Assembly (NCBI GenBank): GCA_002395905.1
Contig: DGVK01000226.1
Location: 6,876-12,484, forward strand
Reading direction: 5' to 3'
Source: Verrucomicrobia bacterium UBA4286
Lineage (GTDB): Bacteria > Verrucomicrobiota > Kiritimatiellia > RFP12 > UBA1067
Length of the DNA stretch: 5,609 nucleotides
In this document: one piece after another, positions 1 through 5,609 of the stretch
Layout: each line of letters starts with the position of its first letter
How positions within the stretch are numbered: the stretch's first letter is position 1
Position numbers and translations under genes: made by a program
Notes under the pieces: generated by a model
Databases searched by the model: none
Told to the model about the DNA's origin: nothing
What the model saw: only the letters and a program-made list of their open reading frames with translations

Positions 1-503
1 CCCGCCGACGCAAGCCCCGCCCATACGAGGAAATTCTGCGCAACGCCCGGCAGCCAGTCGAAAAGCCACTCGCGAAACTCAAGCCACACCAGATAGCACG
101 ACTGGAGCCATCCGTCAGGGTGGAGCATCGTCTTCCACGCGAAGACTCTCACAACGAAGCTTGTCCAGAAAGGCAGCATGATCGAACCCGCGACGATCGC
201 GCGCCACCGCTTGTTCATGCGCGCTATCGCGTAGGCGCAGGGCAGGGCGAGGACGATGCACCAGAACGTGACCTCGAACGATATCTTGAGCGTGTTCCAT
301 ACGATAGCCGGGTAGTCTGGATCCACGAGCTCCCGCCATGTATCCATGCTCCATTCGCCGACACCGCCGTTCGCGGTATGGCCGTGGAAGGTGAACGCGA
401 GAACGATAAGCGCAGGCACCGCGAAAAACAGCGCCAGCCACAGGAAGCTCGGCAGCGTTATGAGCCACTCGGCCTTGCGCGAACGAAGAGGGTTGGAGGT
501 CAT
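1..503 (-). CDS. PotB-type ABC transporter permease, N-terminal part (runs off left edge)
   Basis: This is an inner-membrane permease subunit of a spermidine/putrescine-type ABC importer. The first 167 codons are present and the C-terminus lies beyond base 1. My translation starts MTSNPLRSRKAEWL. A first membrane segment spans about residues 13-39, followed by an extracytoplasmic stretch (about 40-65). Next come NTLKISFEV (70-78) opening a second segment (about 70-94), a short basic cytoplasmic loop (ARMNKRWR, 94-101), and a third segment with LPFWTSFVVRVFAW (110-123). The LPFW...VR.(Y/F)AW pattern is characteristic of PotB-like permeases (BPD_transp_1). The conserved EAA loop that contacts the ATPase would lie past the window edge. 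The start ATG overlaps the stop of the ATPase gene as ATGA, with GGAGG (508-512) 4 bases upstream, which supports this start. Family assignment is good. The transported substrate cannot be read from the sequence, so I leave the symbol empty. Confidence 0.88.
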   Translation of the reverse strand, partial: MTSNPLRSRKAEWLITLPSFLWLALFFAVPALIVLAFTFHGHTANGGVGEWSMDTWRELVDPDYPAIVWNTLKISFEVTFWCIVLALPCAYAIARMNKRWRAIVAGSIMLPFWTSFVVRVFAWKTMLHPDGWLQSCYLVWLEFREWLFDWLPGVAQNFLVWAGLASA

Positions 504-1600
504 TGCACCTCCACCATGTAGCCGTCGTCGGGATGCCACCAGACGAACACATCGTCATTCCACGTGATGGGCTCCTGGTCGAGGAGGAAGCGCGAATGAG
601 GCTTTAGCGCGGCGATCCGAAGACCCGACGACTCGATCCAGTATTTAGTGTATACGCCCTGGTAGACAATGTCCTTCACCGTAGAGGGGAACACGTTGAT
701 CGACGCGCCCTTCTCTGGGAGCGGCGGCGCAAGGGTGACGCGAATCTTCTCTGGCCGCACGGAGAGATCGACCTTCTGGCCGACCTTGAGCGACTTGTCG
801 TTGAACGCCTTGATCTGCGGGAATCCCTCGACTGCCAGATAGCAGTAGTCGCCCTCCACGGCGGCGATCTCGCCCGAAAAGAAGTTCGTATCGCCTATGA
901 ATGACGCGACAAAGCGCGACGCAGGCGCCTCGTATATCTTCGCAGGGCCGTCGAGCTGCTCGACTGTTCCCTTATTGATGACGGCGATGCGGTCGGAAAG
1001 CGACATCGCCTCGCCCTGGTCGTGGGTGACGTACAGGAATGTTATGCCGACCTGATCGTGGATCGTGTCCAGCTCGAGAAGCATGTGCTGGCGCAGTTTG
1101 AGGTCGAGCGCCGCAAGAGGCTCGTCCAGCAGGAGCACCTGCGGACGGTCCACCAGCGCGCGCGCTATGGCGACGCGCTGCTTCTGCCCGCCGGAAAGCT
1201 GCGACGGATACTTCCACGCCTGATCGGAGAGCTGGATCATCTCCAGTATCGCATCAACGCGCTCCTCTATCTCGACTTTCGGCTTCTTGGCGAGTTTGAG
1301 CGAGAACGCGATGTTGTCCCAGACCGTCATCGTCGGGAAGAGCGCGTAATTCTGGAAGACCGTGTGTATTCTGCGCTGGTTGGGCGGCAGGTCTGTTATG
1401 TCGCGCCCTTCCAGATATATGCGCCCGGAATCGGGCCGCTCGAACCCACCGAGCATCCTGAGGAGCGTCGTCTTGCCGCATCCCGAAGGCCCAAGCAGCG
1501 AGAAGAACTCGCCCTTGTTCACGGTGAGCGACACATCGTTCACCGCTGTCAACGCGCCGAAGCGCTTTGTCACATGGTCGAAAACCAGGAATTCGCTCAT
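500..1600 (-). CDS. potA: PotA-type ABC transporter ATP-binding protein
   Basis: This 366-residue cytoplasmic ATPase should power the adjacent importer, and it is close to the usual PotA length. The ATPase domain occupies about residues 4-235: Walker A GPSGCGKTT (37-45), Q-loop Gln83 (VFQNYALFP), signature LSGGQ (135-139), Walker B VLLLDEP (155-161), D-loop around Asp166 and H-loop His193 (VTHDQGEAMS). All catalytic residues are intact. The stretch YEAPASRFVASFIGDTNF (223-240) is the typical linker of PotA/UgpC/MalK-like proteins. It leads to a C-terminal TOBE-type domain (about 243-360) with the SVRPEKIR motif and a closing WWHPDDGYMVE, which fits TOBE_2. The start ATG overlaps the oxidoreductase stop as ATGA, with GGAG (1606-1609) 5 bases upstream. 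Its stop overlaps the permease start in the same way. The name potA reflects best family resemblance. Related ATPases serve sugar, iron, phosphonate and other importers, so polyamine specificity is not shown. Confidence 0.93.
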   Translation of the reverse strand: MSEFLVFDHVTKRFGALTAVNDVSLTVNKGEFFSLLGPSGCGKTTLLRMLGGFERPDSGRIYLEGRDITDLPPNQRRIHTVFQNYALFPTMTVWDNIAFSLKLAKKPKVEIEERVDAILEMIQLSDQAWKYPSQLSGGQKQRVAIARALVDRPQVLLLDEPLAALDLKLRQHMLLELDTIHDQVGITFLYVTHDQGEAMSLSDRIAVINKGTVEQLDGPAKIYEAPASRFVASFIGDTNFFSGEIAAVEGDYCYLAVEGFPQIKAFNDKSLKVGQKVDLSVRPEKIRVTLAPPLPEKGASINVFPSTVKDIVYQGVYTKYWIESSGLRIAALKPHSRFLLDQEPITWNDDVFVWWHPDDGYMVEVQ

Positions 1601-2835
1601 TTCAGCTCCACTACCCTTCCTCCGTTCAAACGGGATTCCTCGGCGGCAAACGCCATGAGATGGCTCTCAAGCGCCGCCTCCGTGCAAGTTTTCATCGCCG
1701 CGGCGTCGCCGCTTCTCACGAGGCGTATCGCCGAACGCACCAGATTGAAGTCGCCGCCGCCGTGCCGCGACGGATTAGTCTCGCGCAGGGCGAACGGCTC
1801 GCGCGACGGATCGAGATCGGCGTCGGCGCTCCCGAAGCGGCATATGTGCAGCCGCTCGCCGTCGCCGACGATCTCGCCACCCGTGCAGCTTATGCGCGTC
1901 GTGCGGACGTTCCTCTCGGTGTAGCCCGCCATGACCAGGCTCACGGTCGCGCCGCCCTCGAACTCCATGTTAACGACCTGATGGTCAGGGACGTTGTTGT
2001 CGCAGGCATAGACGCACCGCCCGAACGGCGACTCATTGACGATGCGCTCCATGGCTTCGCGCGAAGTGTCGGCAAACATGTAGCCGAGGCGCTCGCCGTA
2101 CTCGAGATACATCTTGCACGCGCTCCATATGCAGGCGCGCTCGATCTGGCGCGGACAGTCCGCGCAGCGGTCGGCCGCGCCGGCCGGTCTGTTCTCGGGA
2201 CGGAACAGCCTCAGCGACCCGAAGCTCGACACCCGCCTGCACCTGCGCCCGAGCCACCATGCGAACAGATCGAAATCGTGCGAGCACTTCTGAAGAATGA
2301 TCGGCGAAGACCGTTCGGAATTGGACCAGTTCCCGCGGCAGTGCGAGTGGGCGATCTTGAAAAACCCAACCGACTCCTGATGAGCGATCGACACGACCTC
2401 GCCAAGTTCGCCCGAGTCTATTATCGCTTTGATATGCGCGAAATAGCTGGTATATCTGAGGACGTGGCCGGTCGCTACAAGAAGCCCCTTCGCTACCGCC
2501 GAGGCTATGATCTCGCGGCAGTGGGCCTCGGTGCGAGCGATCGGCTTTTCCAGCAGAAGATGATAACCCGCGTCAAGCGCGGCCATTGCGGCCTCGTAAT
2601 GGAGCGCGTCTGGAAGCGTGACGAAAACCATGTCGGCTTCGGGCCGCGCGGCCAGGCATTCACGCCAGTCGCGCCAGTAGCGCGGCGCGGGAATCGTCTC
2701 TGCATGTTCCGGATCGGCAACGCCGACGATCTCAAGCTCGCCGGGATGCTCCAAGGCGAAAGCGGCATAGGCACGGCCTCTGTAGCCCGCACCAAGCACG
2801 ACTGCCCTTATCGGACGCATCTCTGTTTTTTCCAT
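1597..2835 (-). CDS. Gfo/Idh/MocA family NAD(P)-dependent oxidoreductase
   Basis: This 412-residue cytoplasmic dehydrogenase belongs to the glucose-fructose oxidoreductase/inositol dehydrogenase family, which oxidises or reduces sugars, cyclitols and sugar acids with NAD(P). The N-terminal Rossmann fold shows VVLGAGYRGRAYA with the GxGxxG dinucleotide motif at 15-20 and the acidic VADPE end of the second strand (39-43). The family's EKP motif is at 96-98 (LLLEKPIART), with Lys97 expected at the active site. The HDFDLFAWWLG helix (186-196) supplies the likely catalytic His186, and HGGGDFNLV follows at 358-366. The C-terminal domain carries four close cysteines (C224, C227, C235, C240). Two starts are possible: ATG at 2835 (used here) or ATG at 2820, giving MRPIRAVVLGAG. 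The second brings the Rossmann strand nearer the N-terminus. Neither has a good Shine-Dalgarno. Its stop overlaps the ATPase start (ATGA), so it is coupled to the importer. The exact substrate is unknown. Confidence 0.94.
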   Translation of the reverse strand: MEKTEMRPIRAVVLGAGYRGRAYAAFALEHPGELEIVGVADPEHAETIPAPRYWRDWRECLAARPEADMVFVTLPDALHYEAAMAALDAGYHLLLEKPIARTEAHCREIIASAVAKGLLVATGHVLRYTSYFAHIKAIIDSGELGEVVSIAHQESVGFFKIAHSHCRGNWSNSERSSPIILQKCSHDFDLFAWWLGRRCRRVSSFGSLRLFRPENRPAGAADRCADCPRQIERACIWSACKMYLEYGERLGYMFADTSREAMERIVNESPFGRCVYACDNNVPDHQVVNMEFEGGATVSLVMAGYTERNVRTTRISCTGGEIVGDGERLHICRFGSADADLDPSREPFALRETNPSRHGGGDFNLVRSAIRLVRSGDAAAMKTCTEAALESHLMAFAAEESRLNGGRVVELK

Positions 2836-2843
2836 CGGCTGTG

Positions 2844-2873
2844 ATTATACCATAAATCATATCCGCCGCACAA
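2844..2873 (-). promoter_or_regulatory. Sigma70-type promoter for the oxidoreductase-ABC operon
   Basis: On the minus strand a perfect TATAAT lies at 2849-2844. Eighteen bases upstream is a weak -35, TTGTGC (2873-2868), matching 3 of 6 consensus bases and overlapping the last thiD bases region. The island is AT-rich against GC-rich surroundings. Transcription would be expected to start about 7 bases downstream of the -10, near 2837. That is only one or two bases before the ATG at 2835 and about 17 before the ATG at 2820. It is the only promoter-like element seen for the three-gene operon. Confidence 0.6.
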
Positions 2874-2875
2874 AC

Positions 2876-3715
2876 TCACGGGCGTGATCGGACAAAACCG
2901 AGGACTCCGCAATCCGGCCCCACGAGATACGACCTCTCTATCGCAACGTGCACATACCTCTTCGCGCCTTCGACCGCGTCGGCGAGGCCGCGCCCCAGCG
3001 CCAGTTCGGCGGCAAGCGCCGCCGCGAGCGAACAGCCTGTGCCGTGAGTGGAGACAGGATCCTTGACCCATGTCATCGAAAACTCGCGCGTCTCGTGCCC
3101 GTCGAAAAGCACGTCCACCGCCGCACCTCCGTCACCGTGGCCCCCCTTTACCAGCACCGCGCAGCCGTATGTCCCGGCGATGCGCCGCGCCAGCTCGGCC
3201 GCACGAGCGGCGCTGCCCGCGCGCTGGACTTCGGGCGACATCTCGCCGCCGCAGAGCGCTTCGGCCTCGGGGAGATTCGGCGTCACGAGCGTCGCGAGCG
3301 GCATGAGCCGACGCTTGACAGCCTTCATCGCCGACTCTCCTATGAGCCGCGCGCCGCTCGTGGAGATCATCACAGGGTCGATGACCTTCGATATCTCGGG
3401 ATGTGCTGAGAGACGGTCGGCTATCGCCTCTATCGCGGCCTGGTCGGAGAGCATCCCGGTCTTCAGCGCAGCTATGGAATACACTCCGAGCACTGAGTCC
3501 AGCTGAGCCGCGACGAAATCTGCAGGCACTGCATGTATGGCCGAAACACCGAACGGATTCTGCGCCGTGAGCGCGGCGAAGACGGTGCAACCATGAAGCC
3601 CGTAGGAATGGAACGCCCTTAGATCGGCCTGCACGCCGGCATTCCCGCCGGAATCGCTCCCCGCAATCGTCAGGCAGCAGGGCTTGATGTCTGTTTCACG
3701 CAACGCTTGTTCCAT
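2876..3715 (-). CDS. thiD: Hydroxymethylpyrimidine/phosphomethylpyrimidine kinase
   Basis: ThiD phosphorylates 4-amino-5-hydroxymethyl-2-methylpyrimidine and then its monophosphate, supplying the pyrimidine half of thiamine in the cytoplasm. From the start chosen here it has 279 residues, slightly above the usual 260-270. Ribokinase-fold motifs appear in order: [18 protein letters not shown] (18-35) at the substrate site, KTGML (85-89), [13 protein letters not shown] (112-124), [10 protein letters not shown] (145-154), VLVKGGH (187-193) and [15 protein letters not shown] (222-236). In the last, GTGC contains the expected anion-hole glycines and Cys228. I chose ATG 3715 because GGGAG (3722-3726) lies 6 bases upstream. 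ATG 3721 would sit directly against that motif. Any longer frame, up to 3814, merely translates the tRNA-Ser gene upstream. No other thiamine genes and no thi-box-like leader are visible, so it may serve pyrimidine salvage or a scattered pathway. Bifunctionality is inferred from the family. Confidence 0.95.
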   Translation of the reverse strand: MEQALRETDIKPCCLTIAGSDSGGNAGVQADLRAFHSYGLHGCTVFAALTAQNPFGVSAIHAVPADFVAAQLDSVLGVYSIAALKTGMLSDQAAIEAIADRLSAHPEISKVIDPVMISTSGARLIGESAMKAVKRRLMPLATLVTPNLPEAEALCGGEMSPEVQRAGSAARAAELARRIAGTYGCAVLVKGGHGDGGAAVDVLFDGHETREFSMTWVKDPVSTHGTGCSLAAALAAELALGRGLADAVEGAKRYVHVAIERSYLVGPDCGVLGFVRSRP

Positions 3716-3721
3716 TTCCAT

Positions 3722-3727
3722 CTCCCT
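3722..3727 (-). promoter_or_regulatory. Ribosome binding site deciding the thiD start
   Basis: AGGGAG on the minus strand lies 6 bases before ATG 3715 and 0 bases before ATG 3721, which favours the 3715 start. It also begins 6 bases past the encoded CCA of tRNA-Ser. After tRNA 3' processing it would therefore sit almost at the 5' end of the thiD message. Confidence 0.6.
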
Positions 3728-3732
3728 CGGCT

Positions 3733-3820
3733 TGGCGGAAGGTGAGGGATTCGAACCCCCGGACCCTTTCGAGTCAACGGTTTTCAAGACCGCCGCGTTC
3801 AACCACTCCGCCAACCTTCC
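3733..3820 (-). tRNA. tRNA-Ser (anticodon UGA)
   Basis: An 88-base class II tRNA including an encoded CCA (3735-3733). The acceptor stem pairs GGAAGGT with ACCTTCC and is followed by discriminator G. The anticodon stem GCGGT/ACCGT, with one G-U pair, encloses the loop CTTGAAA, giving anticodon TGA at 3786-3784, which reads UCA and other UCN serine codons. The long variable arm forms a five-pair stem GACTC/GGGTC with a GAAA loop, the hallmark of serine tRNAs. The T arm is GGGGG-TTCGAAT-CCCTC. A promoter lies just upstream and thiD begins 17 bases after the CCA, so the two are probably cotranscribed. In-frame translation of this gene gives the familiar spurious peptide [19 protein letters not shown]. 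Confidence 0.97.
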
Positions 3821-3837
3821 GCGAATTTCAAGTGTGT

Positions 3838-3866
3838 ATTATATCATATAAGGCCGCCGATGATAA
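3838..3866 (-). promoter_or_regulatory. Sigma70-type promoter for tRNA-Ser and thiD
   Basis: On the minus strand TTATCA (3866-3861, 4 of 6 to the -35 consensus) is separated by exactly 17 bases from a perfect TATAAT (3843-3838). Predicted transcription starts near 3831, giving roughly a 10-base leader before the tRNA 5' end at 3820, as is usual for tRNA genes. The whole upstream half lies inside the end of the NSS transporter gene, whose TGA stop (3846-3844) directly abuts the -10. Confidence 0.72.
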
Positions 3867-5127
3867 CTAGAATTATCATCGCGGGCACGACATAACGAAA
3901 AACAGGTCTGGCCCAGCCGGGCAGCGCCGCACCGCGTCCAGCCGAGGCCTCATCGCGAAACCCCTTCCATCCCCAGCCAAAACCGCACGAGACGAAAAGC
4001 GCAAGCGACAGCCCGCCGAGCGGGAGCCAGAACTTGCTGAATACGAAATCCTCCACATCAAGCGCGCCGTCGACGAACACGCACGGCAGCGAAAGCAGCG
4101 CGACTGCAGCGCCGACGATGATCGACACCGCCACGCGGCCGAAGCGGCGCGACATGTCGAGGAGCCCCCCTATGAGACATTCAAAAACGGCGATCACGGT
4201 TGTAAGCGCGGCCAGCGAGAGGAAGATGAAGAAGGCGGCCCCCCACACGCGCCCGCCCGCCATCGCCCCGAAAACCTTGGGAAGCGCGACGAAAATAAGC
4301 CCCGGCCCGGCCGCGACGTCCACATCGTACGTCGCGCACGCAGGGAAGATCACAAGTCCGGCCGTGAACGCGACAAACGTGTCGATGGCTATTATCCAGA
4401 AGCTCTCCTTCACAAGAGACTCTTCACGGCCTATGTAGCTGCCGAAGATCGTCATCGCCCCCACACCGATAGAAAGCGTGAAGAACGCCTGGCCCATGGC
4501 GTCGAACACGACGCGCCCCGGGTGCTCGAGAAGAGGAGTCCAGTCGGGCTTGAGGTAGAACGCGAGTCCTTTCGCGGCACCGTCGAGCGTGACGGCCTTA
4601 GCCGCGAGAACGCCCATCAGCGTAAGAAGCGATATCATCATCCACTTCGTCACGCGCTCCACTCCGCGCTGGACGCCGACGGCGCAGACCGCCGTCGCCA
4701 GCGCGACAGCGACAAGCATGAACGCCAGGCACGCGGGCTTGTCCGCCATGAGCGCGGAGAATTCGCACGGCACGCCACGGCACGCATAGTCGGCGGCGAA
4801 CTTTATGAGCCATCCGGCGACATCGGTGTAGTATATCATGAGCAGCATATTGCCCGCGAACACGACGAGTCCTACACGCCCCCACCAGACGCCGCCAAGC
4901 GTCCTGAACGCACCCGCTACACCGGCTCTTCCGCCACGGCCGACCGAAAGCTCGGCAAGCAGCACGGGGAAGCCGAACAGCGCCAGAAAGAAGAGATACA
5001 CAAGCACAAACGCGGCGCCTCCGTTCTGTCCGACGACGAACGGAAAGCGCCACACGTTCCCGAGGCCAACAGCGCACCCGGCCGCTAGCATCAGGAATCC
5101 AAGCCGACTTGCAAGCTTCTCTCTCAC
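3844..5127 (-). CDS. Sodium-dependent transporter, NSS (SNF/LeuT) family
   Basis: A 427-residue inner-membrane symporter of the neurotransmitter:sodium symporter family, which couples sodium entry to uptake of amino acids or related amines. The broken first helix [16 protein letters not shown] (15-30) and NGGAAF (35-40) are diagnostic. By alignment with LeuT, sodium-site residues are kept: A19, N24 and T217 (Na1); G17, V20, A306, T309 and T310 (Na2, with Thr where LeuT has Ser355). Tyr100 matches the substrate-gating Tyr108, and [14 protein letters not shown] (212-225) is the unwound helix 6, with Val222 in place of LeuT Phe259. I see about 11-12 hydrophobic segments, the last at about 411-427, which ends the protein. 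GTG at 5127 is the start: a perfect AGGAGG (5135-5140) is 7 bases upstream and [11 protein letters not shown] leads directly into helix 1. It lies 23 bases after recA. The substrate is not determined by the sequence. Confidence 0.95.
   Translation of the reverse strand: MREKLASRLGFLMLAAGCAVGLGNVWRFPFVVGQNGGAAFVLVYLFFLALFGFPVLLAELSVGRGGRAGVAGAFRTLGGVWWGRVGLVVFAGNMLLMIYYTDVAGWLIKFAADYACRGVPCEFSALMADKPACLAFMLVAVALATAVCAVGVQRGVERVTKWMMISLLTLMGVLAAKAVTLDGAAKGLAFYLKPDWTPLLEHPGRVVFDAMGQAFFTLSIGVGAMTIFGSYIGREESLVKESFWIIAIDTFVAFTAGLVIFPACATYDVDVAAGPGLIFVALPKVFGAMAGGRVWGAAFFIFLSLAALTTVIAVFECLIGGLLDMSRRFGRVAVSIIVGAAVALLSLPCVFVDGALDVEDFVFSKFWLPLGGLSLALFVSCGFGWGWKGFRDEASAGRGAALPGWARPVFRYVVPAMIILVIIGGLI
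3861..3878. repeat. Perfect 6-base inverted repeat overlapping a promoter -35
   Basis: TGATAA-ctagaa-TTATCA forms two perfect 6-base arms around a 6-base centre. One arm is exactly the -35 hexamer of the tRNA-Ser promoter. The sequence also encodes MIILVI at the end of the transporter's last helix, so the symmetry may only reflect AT-rich isoleucine/valine codons. If real, it could be an operator. Confidence 0.3.
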
Positions 5128-5129
5128 GC

Positions 5130-5150
5130 GCGAGCCTCCTGCCGTCTCGC
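5130..5150 (-). promoter_or_regulatory. Possible hairpin displaying the NSS transporter Shine-Dalgarno
   Basis: In the recA-transporter gap the minus strand reads GCGAG, then an 11-base ACGGCAGGAGG, then CTCGC. This would make a 5-base-pair stem whose loop carries the full AGGAGG (5140-5135), 7 bases before the GTG start. The stem begins immediately after the recA TAA. There is no U-run, so it is not a terminator. It could tune translation or be incidental in a GC-rich spacer. Confidence 0.4.
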
Positions 5151-5609
5151 TTATTTCTTCTTGGCGAGCGCGGGGTTGACAGGCGTCGCCTTCACAAGCC
5201 CGACGATCTTCTCCGTAATCTCGGGATGCTCCTTGAGATACTCGATGGTGGCGAGCGAGCCCTGCGCCAGCTGGCTGTCGCCGAACGAGAGCCAGCTGCC
5301 GCGCTTCTCCACGACGCCGCGAGCGAGAGCCGCGTCAAGCACCGAACCCTCATAGGAGATCCCGCACGTGTAGAGAATGTCGAACTCTGCCTCGGTGAAA
5401 GGCGGCGCGACCTTATTCTTCACGATCTTTACGCGCGTGCGGTTGCCGACGACCTGCCCGGCCGTGTTCTTGATCGCGCCGATGCGCTGCACCTGGAGAC
5501 GGCACGACGCGTAGAACTTGAGCGCCTTGCCGCCGGGCGTCGTCTCGGGGTTGCCGAACATAACGCCGATCTTCTCGCGCACCTGGTTCGTGAATATGCA
5601 GAGCGTCTT
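5151..5609 (-). CDS. recA: RecA recombinase, C-terminal part (5' end beyond right edge)
   Basis: RecA forms filaments on single-stranded DNA, catalyses strand exchange and triggers LexA cleavage. The last 152 residues are present. The window opens at [15 protein letters not shown], matching E. coli RecA from roughly residue 186, so Walker A and most of the ATPase core lie to the right. Visible are the DNA-binding loop L2 ([20 protein letters not shown]), the core strand [16 protein letters not shown], the [19 protein letters not shown] segment, and the C-terminal domain [18 protein letters not shown]...GSWLSF..SQLAQG. It ends PALAKKK, without the acidic tail seen in E. coli RecA. Substitutions relative to the common ASVRLDIRRIG are Cys for Val and Gln in LQVQ. 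The stop is TAA at 5153-5151. The NSS transporter follows after 23 bases and is probably on the same transcript. The promoter and any LexA box are outside the window. Confidence 0.95.
   Translation of the reverse strand, partial: KTLCIFTNQVREKIGVMFGNPETTPGGKALKFYASCRLQVQRIGAIKNTAGQVVGNRTRVKIVKNKVAPPFTEAEFDILYTCGISYEGSVLDAALARGVVEKRGSWLSFGDSQLAQGSLATIEYLKEHPEITEKIVGLVKATPVNPALAKKK

Noticed and set aside
115..558. Minus-strand frame of 147 codons over the permease region
   Set aside because: It is Arg- and His-rich with no membrane segments. The overlapping permease frame from 503 has the expected hydrophobic helices, PotB motifs and a coupled start.
1022..1924. Plus-strand open frame of 300 codons
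   Set aside because: It lies opposite the ATPase and oxidoreductase genes and has no protein family features. It is a shadow frame.
1567..2844. Long plus-strand open frame (425 codons)
   Set aside because: It is antisense to the clear Gfo/Idh/MocA gene and is rich in Arg and Ala, as expected of a GC-rich shadow frame. No recognisable motifs or ribosome binding site.
2836..2875. Terminator or riboswitch between thiD and the oxidoreductase
   Set aside because: The gap is only 40 bases, shows no stem with a T-run and holds the -10 of a promoter. It is too short for a thiamine riboswitch.
3716..3814. N-terminal extension of ThiD to an upstream ATG
   Set aside because: It translates the tRNA-Ser gene. 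The start at 3715 has a correctly spaced Shine-Dalgarno and fits the family length.
3821..3860. Possible terminator after the NSS transporter
   Set aside because: The AT-rich stretch contains a TATAAT promoter but no GC-rich stem followed by a T-run on the minus strand.
1..5609. Mobile element, CRISPR array or phage module
   Set aside because: No transposase, integrase, spaced direct repeats or target-site duplications were seen. A tRNA gene is present but no duplicated tRNA 3' end or integrase accompanies it.

Overview
The window comes from a bacterial chromosome of fairly high GC. All genes read leftward on the minus strand and are packed with gaps of 0 to about 40 bases. In transcription order (right to left) they are: the C-terminal half of recA; a sodium-coupled amino-acid-type transporter of the NSS/LeuT family; a tRNA-Ser(UGA); thiD; a Gfo/Idh/MocA oxidoreductase; a PotA-type ABC ATPase; and the N-terminal part of a PotB-type permease that runs off the left edge. 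No insertion sequence, CRISPR array, integrase or other mobile marker was seen. The taxon cannot be fixed from this sequence. The strong Shine-Dalgarno motifs, GC-rich genes broken by short AT-rich promoter islands, and a Gfo/Idh/MocA gene would suit an uncultured gut-type Verrucomicrobiota/Kiritimatiellota/Lentisphaerota bacterium, but that is a weak inference.

Right block (about 3844-5609): recA is followed after 23 bases by the NSS transporter, which has a perfect AGGAGG and a GTG start. Middle block (about 2876-3866): a good sigma70-type promoter overlaps the 3' end of the transporter gene and drives tRNA-Ser. The thiD start codon lies only 17 bases past the tRNA's CCA end, so tRNA and mRNA probably share a transcript. 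Open translation of the tRNA creates a false N-terminal extension of ThiD that should not be annotated.

Left block (1-2873): a second TATAAT promoter lies in the 40-base gap after thiD and starts an operon of oxidoreductase, potA-like and potB-like genes. Both junctions are ATGA stop/start overlaps, which implies tight translational coupling. The oxidoreductase is therefore probably tied functionally to whatever the importer carries, and that may not be a polyamine. The second permease and the binding protein would be expected just left of the window.

Nothing here is clearly a new biological system. The points worth a second look are the dehydrogenase-importer coupling, the tRNA-Ser/thiD cotranscript, the near-leaderless oxidoreductase mRNA, the cysteine cluster in the oxidoreductase, and the lack of an acidic tail on RecA.
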